Source: an uncultured Verrucomicrobiota bacterium (GTDB lineage: Bacteria > Verrucomicrobiota > Verrucomicrobiia > Limisphaerales > UBA9464). From it: DNA of 57,475 nt. The notes under the pieces are model-generated. The model searched no databases, was not told where the DNA came from, and saw only the letters and a list, made by a program, of their open reading frames with translations. A program made the translations under genes and the position numbers. The DNA lies in the NCBI GenBank assembly GCA_903854475.1, contig CAINWP010000097.1:1-57475 (forward strand). The letters are read 5' to 3'. Shown here piece by piece: positions 56,259 through 57,475 of this stretch (the first letter of the stretch is position 1; each line of letters starts with the position of its first letter).

Positions 56259-57475
56259 TTACGGGGTGGGGGGAAACGCCGGGTAAACGTCTGCAACCGA
56301 TGGGGTGCTGGTGGAAAGGGGGGTAGTGGTCACCGGGGTAGTGGTCACCGGGGTAGTGGTCACCGGGGTAGTGGTCACCGGGGTAGTGGTCACCGGGGTA
56401 GTGGTCACGGGAGATGCAGCAGTAGAGACTGGGGCAGTGGTTGTAGTGGTAGGGTAGTTCACCTGAGAGAAGGGCGTCTGGCCAAACTTCTGGAATTCAT
56501 ACCCCCCAAACGGAATGTACGGAGATACTGGAGTGTTTGGTTTGGCTCTACGGGAGTCCGCAATTTTCCACTTACTCGGTGTGATCGAGTTTAGGCCAGA
56601 CGTGTCTGTTGCTCCCGTAGTAGTCGCCGTGTTGGCAATGTCTGCCGGGCTGACGTTGATCGGGGTGCCTGTTCCGAAGGGGAGGTCTGAAGTTTCAGCC
56701 GACTTTTCGTCATCCTCGGAAAGTTCCGTCTGATTGACCCTGTCAAGAATGTTAGTGTTAGGGGTACCTGTAACAAGGCTTCCAACAGTCGGACCCCCGA
56801 AGAGACCGGATACGGTGTTGATGGGGCCAACAATCGGCAGAAGACCTGTCGCTACGTCAAGGATCGTTTTACCCGGGGTGTTGAGAAGATTATTGATACC
56901 GCTATCGATCAAGCTGATGCCGGTGAGGCCCGACGTATCCTTGGATCCGTTGCCGTCTCCTGACGTGACAGAGACGGTGCCGCTATTAGTGTTTCCCGTT
57001 GTGGCGGTGCTATTGCCCCCTGAGTTGTTCCCATTTCCGGAAATCGAAGCACCGTTCCCAGAGGTTGCAGTCCCCCCTCCAGTGGCGATGTTCCCATTAG
57101 TATTTCCGTTTCCCGTAGCACTATTGCCACCAAATAAGTTTGAGGCCCCCGTGACCACCGTGTTGGCAGCGCCAGTCAATGCATCCTTTGCGGAAGTGGC
57201 GGCATCTGAAACCTTACCGGCAACCGTACTTGCGGCATCGGAGATACCACCCGTCACGGCGTTTGCGGCATTGGAAACCCCACCCGTCACTGCGTTTGCG
57301 GCATCGGAGATACCACCCGTCACGGCGTCGGCAGCGTTGGAAACCCCACCCGTCACTGCGTTTGCGGCATTGGAAACCCCACCCGTCACTGCGTCGGCAG
57401 CGTTGGAGACGGCGTCCTTTGCTGTAGTGGCAGCATTAGAAACCCCACCCGTCACTGCGTTTGCGGCATTGGAAA
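56259..57475 (-). CDS. Repeat-rich virion-operon protein, C-terminal part (enters from the window edge)
   Basis: An open frame of 404 codons from the last base to TAA 56261-56259. Residues from the edge are 11-residue units of the type AVTGGVSNAAN (amphipathic hendecads, like membrane- or DNA-binding helices). Next come a Gly/Asn/Thr-rich part (about 90-170) and a more normal segment (TSGLTGISLIDSGINNLL ... LLPIVGPINTVSGLFGG). Six PVTTT units follow, then the end VADVYPAFPPTP. A GTG at 57455 is only an internal codon. I infer that this is the 3' part of the gene that starts at 862; the missing middle is of unknown length. Confidence 0.8.
   Translation of the reverse strand, partial: SNAANAVTGGVSNAATTAKDAVSNAADAVTGGVSNAANAVTGGVSNAADAVTGGISDAANAVTGGVSNAANAVTGGISDAASTVAGKVSDAATSAKDALTGAANTVVTGASNLFGGNSATGNGNTNGNIATGGGTATSGNGASISGNGNNSGGNSTATTGNTNSGTVSVTSGDGNGSKDTSGLTGISLIDSGINNLLNTPGKTILDVATGLLPIVGPINTVSGLFGGPTVGSLVTGTPNTNILDRVNQTELSEDDEKSAETSDLPFGTGTPINVSPADIANTATTTGATDTSGLNSITPSKWKIADSRRAKPNTPVSPYIPFGGYEFQKFGQTPFSQVNYPTTTTTAPVSTAASPVTTTPVTTTPVTTTPVTTTPVTTTPVTTTPLSTSTPSVADVYPAFPPTP
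56320..56409. repeat. 15-bp tandem repeat, 6 units
   Basis: GGGGTAGTGGTCACC repeated six times almost perfectly, encoding PVTTT on the minus strand near the C-terminus of the partial gene. Confidence 0.95.
57234..57475. repeat. 33-bp tandem repeats to the window edge
   Basis: About seven imperfect copies of a 33-bp unit containing CACCCGTCAC(T/G)GCGT and GCGGCAT(T/C)GGA, encoding NAVTGGVSNAA hendecads on the minus strand. The array continues to the last base, so its real length is not known. Confidence 0.93.

Overview
The window looks like an essentially complete tailed double-stranded DNA phage genome (Caudoviricetes). It is most likely podovirus-like: portal, terminase, HK97-type capsid, neck/nozzle proteins and very large internal (ejection) proteins are present, and I see no contractile sheath, lambda-type tail tube or tape-measure cassette. 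There is no integrase, tRNA, CRISPR array or insertion sequence. Base composition, a GcrA-like zinc-knuckle protein (GcrA is an alphaproteobacterial cell-cycle regulator) and the family mix, which resembles aquatic metagenomic podoviruses as I recall them, suggest an alphaproteobacterial host. That host call is inference.

Layout. On the minus strand, read from high to low coordinates, the virion genes form one head-to-tail series only if the two window ends are joined. TerS and a VRR-NUC-like nuclease (10279-9180), TerL, portal and a lytic transglycosylase (6144-864) lead into a repeat-rich gene that runs off the left end. That gene very probably continues at the right end (57475-56259). Then come a co-chaperonin, scaffold, major capsid protein, small decoration and KGG-motif proteins, neck proteins, tail fibres and large beta-repeat proteins, nozzle, four internal virion proteins (one of 1779 aa with a zinc-protease motif) and lysis genes (holin, GH108 endolysin), ending at 25770.

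The replication operon (24202-17431, minus) encodes two conserved small proteins, an SSB-like protein, an archaeo-eukaryotic-type primase, a UvrD-like helicase and a family A DNA polymerase with proofreading and Leu at the position equivalent to E. coli Pol I 762. An SNF2-type helicase (24325-25773, plus) is transcribed divergently from it.

Two plus-strand blocks carry small, probably early genes. Block 1 (6516-9106) has coiled-coil and membrane micro-proteins, plus a two-gene cassette flanked by dispersed GCATCTAAGGCCCGCG repeats. Block 2 (10708-17434) has many paralogous small proteins, a nuclease of the staphylococcal-nuclease fold, a DnaA domain-IV protein, a GcrA-like knuckle, a winged-helix protein and a GIY-YIG nuclease. 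Divergent control regions lie at 6145-6515, 10280-10707 (containing a 61-bp inverted repeat) and 24203-24324. Intrinsic terminators are visible at 7894, 9143, 22488, 52379 and 56029.

Both window ends lie inside tandem repeats of what seems to be one gene, so the linear ends are probably an assembly break in a circular or circularly permuted map, not physical termini.
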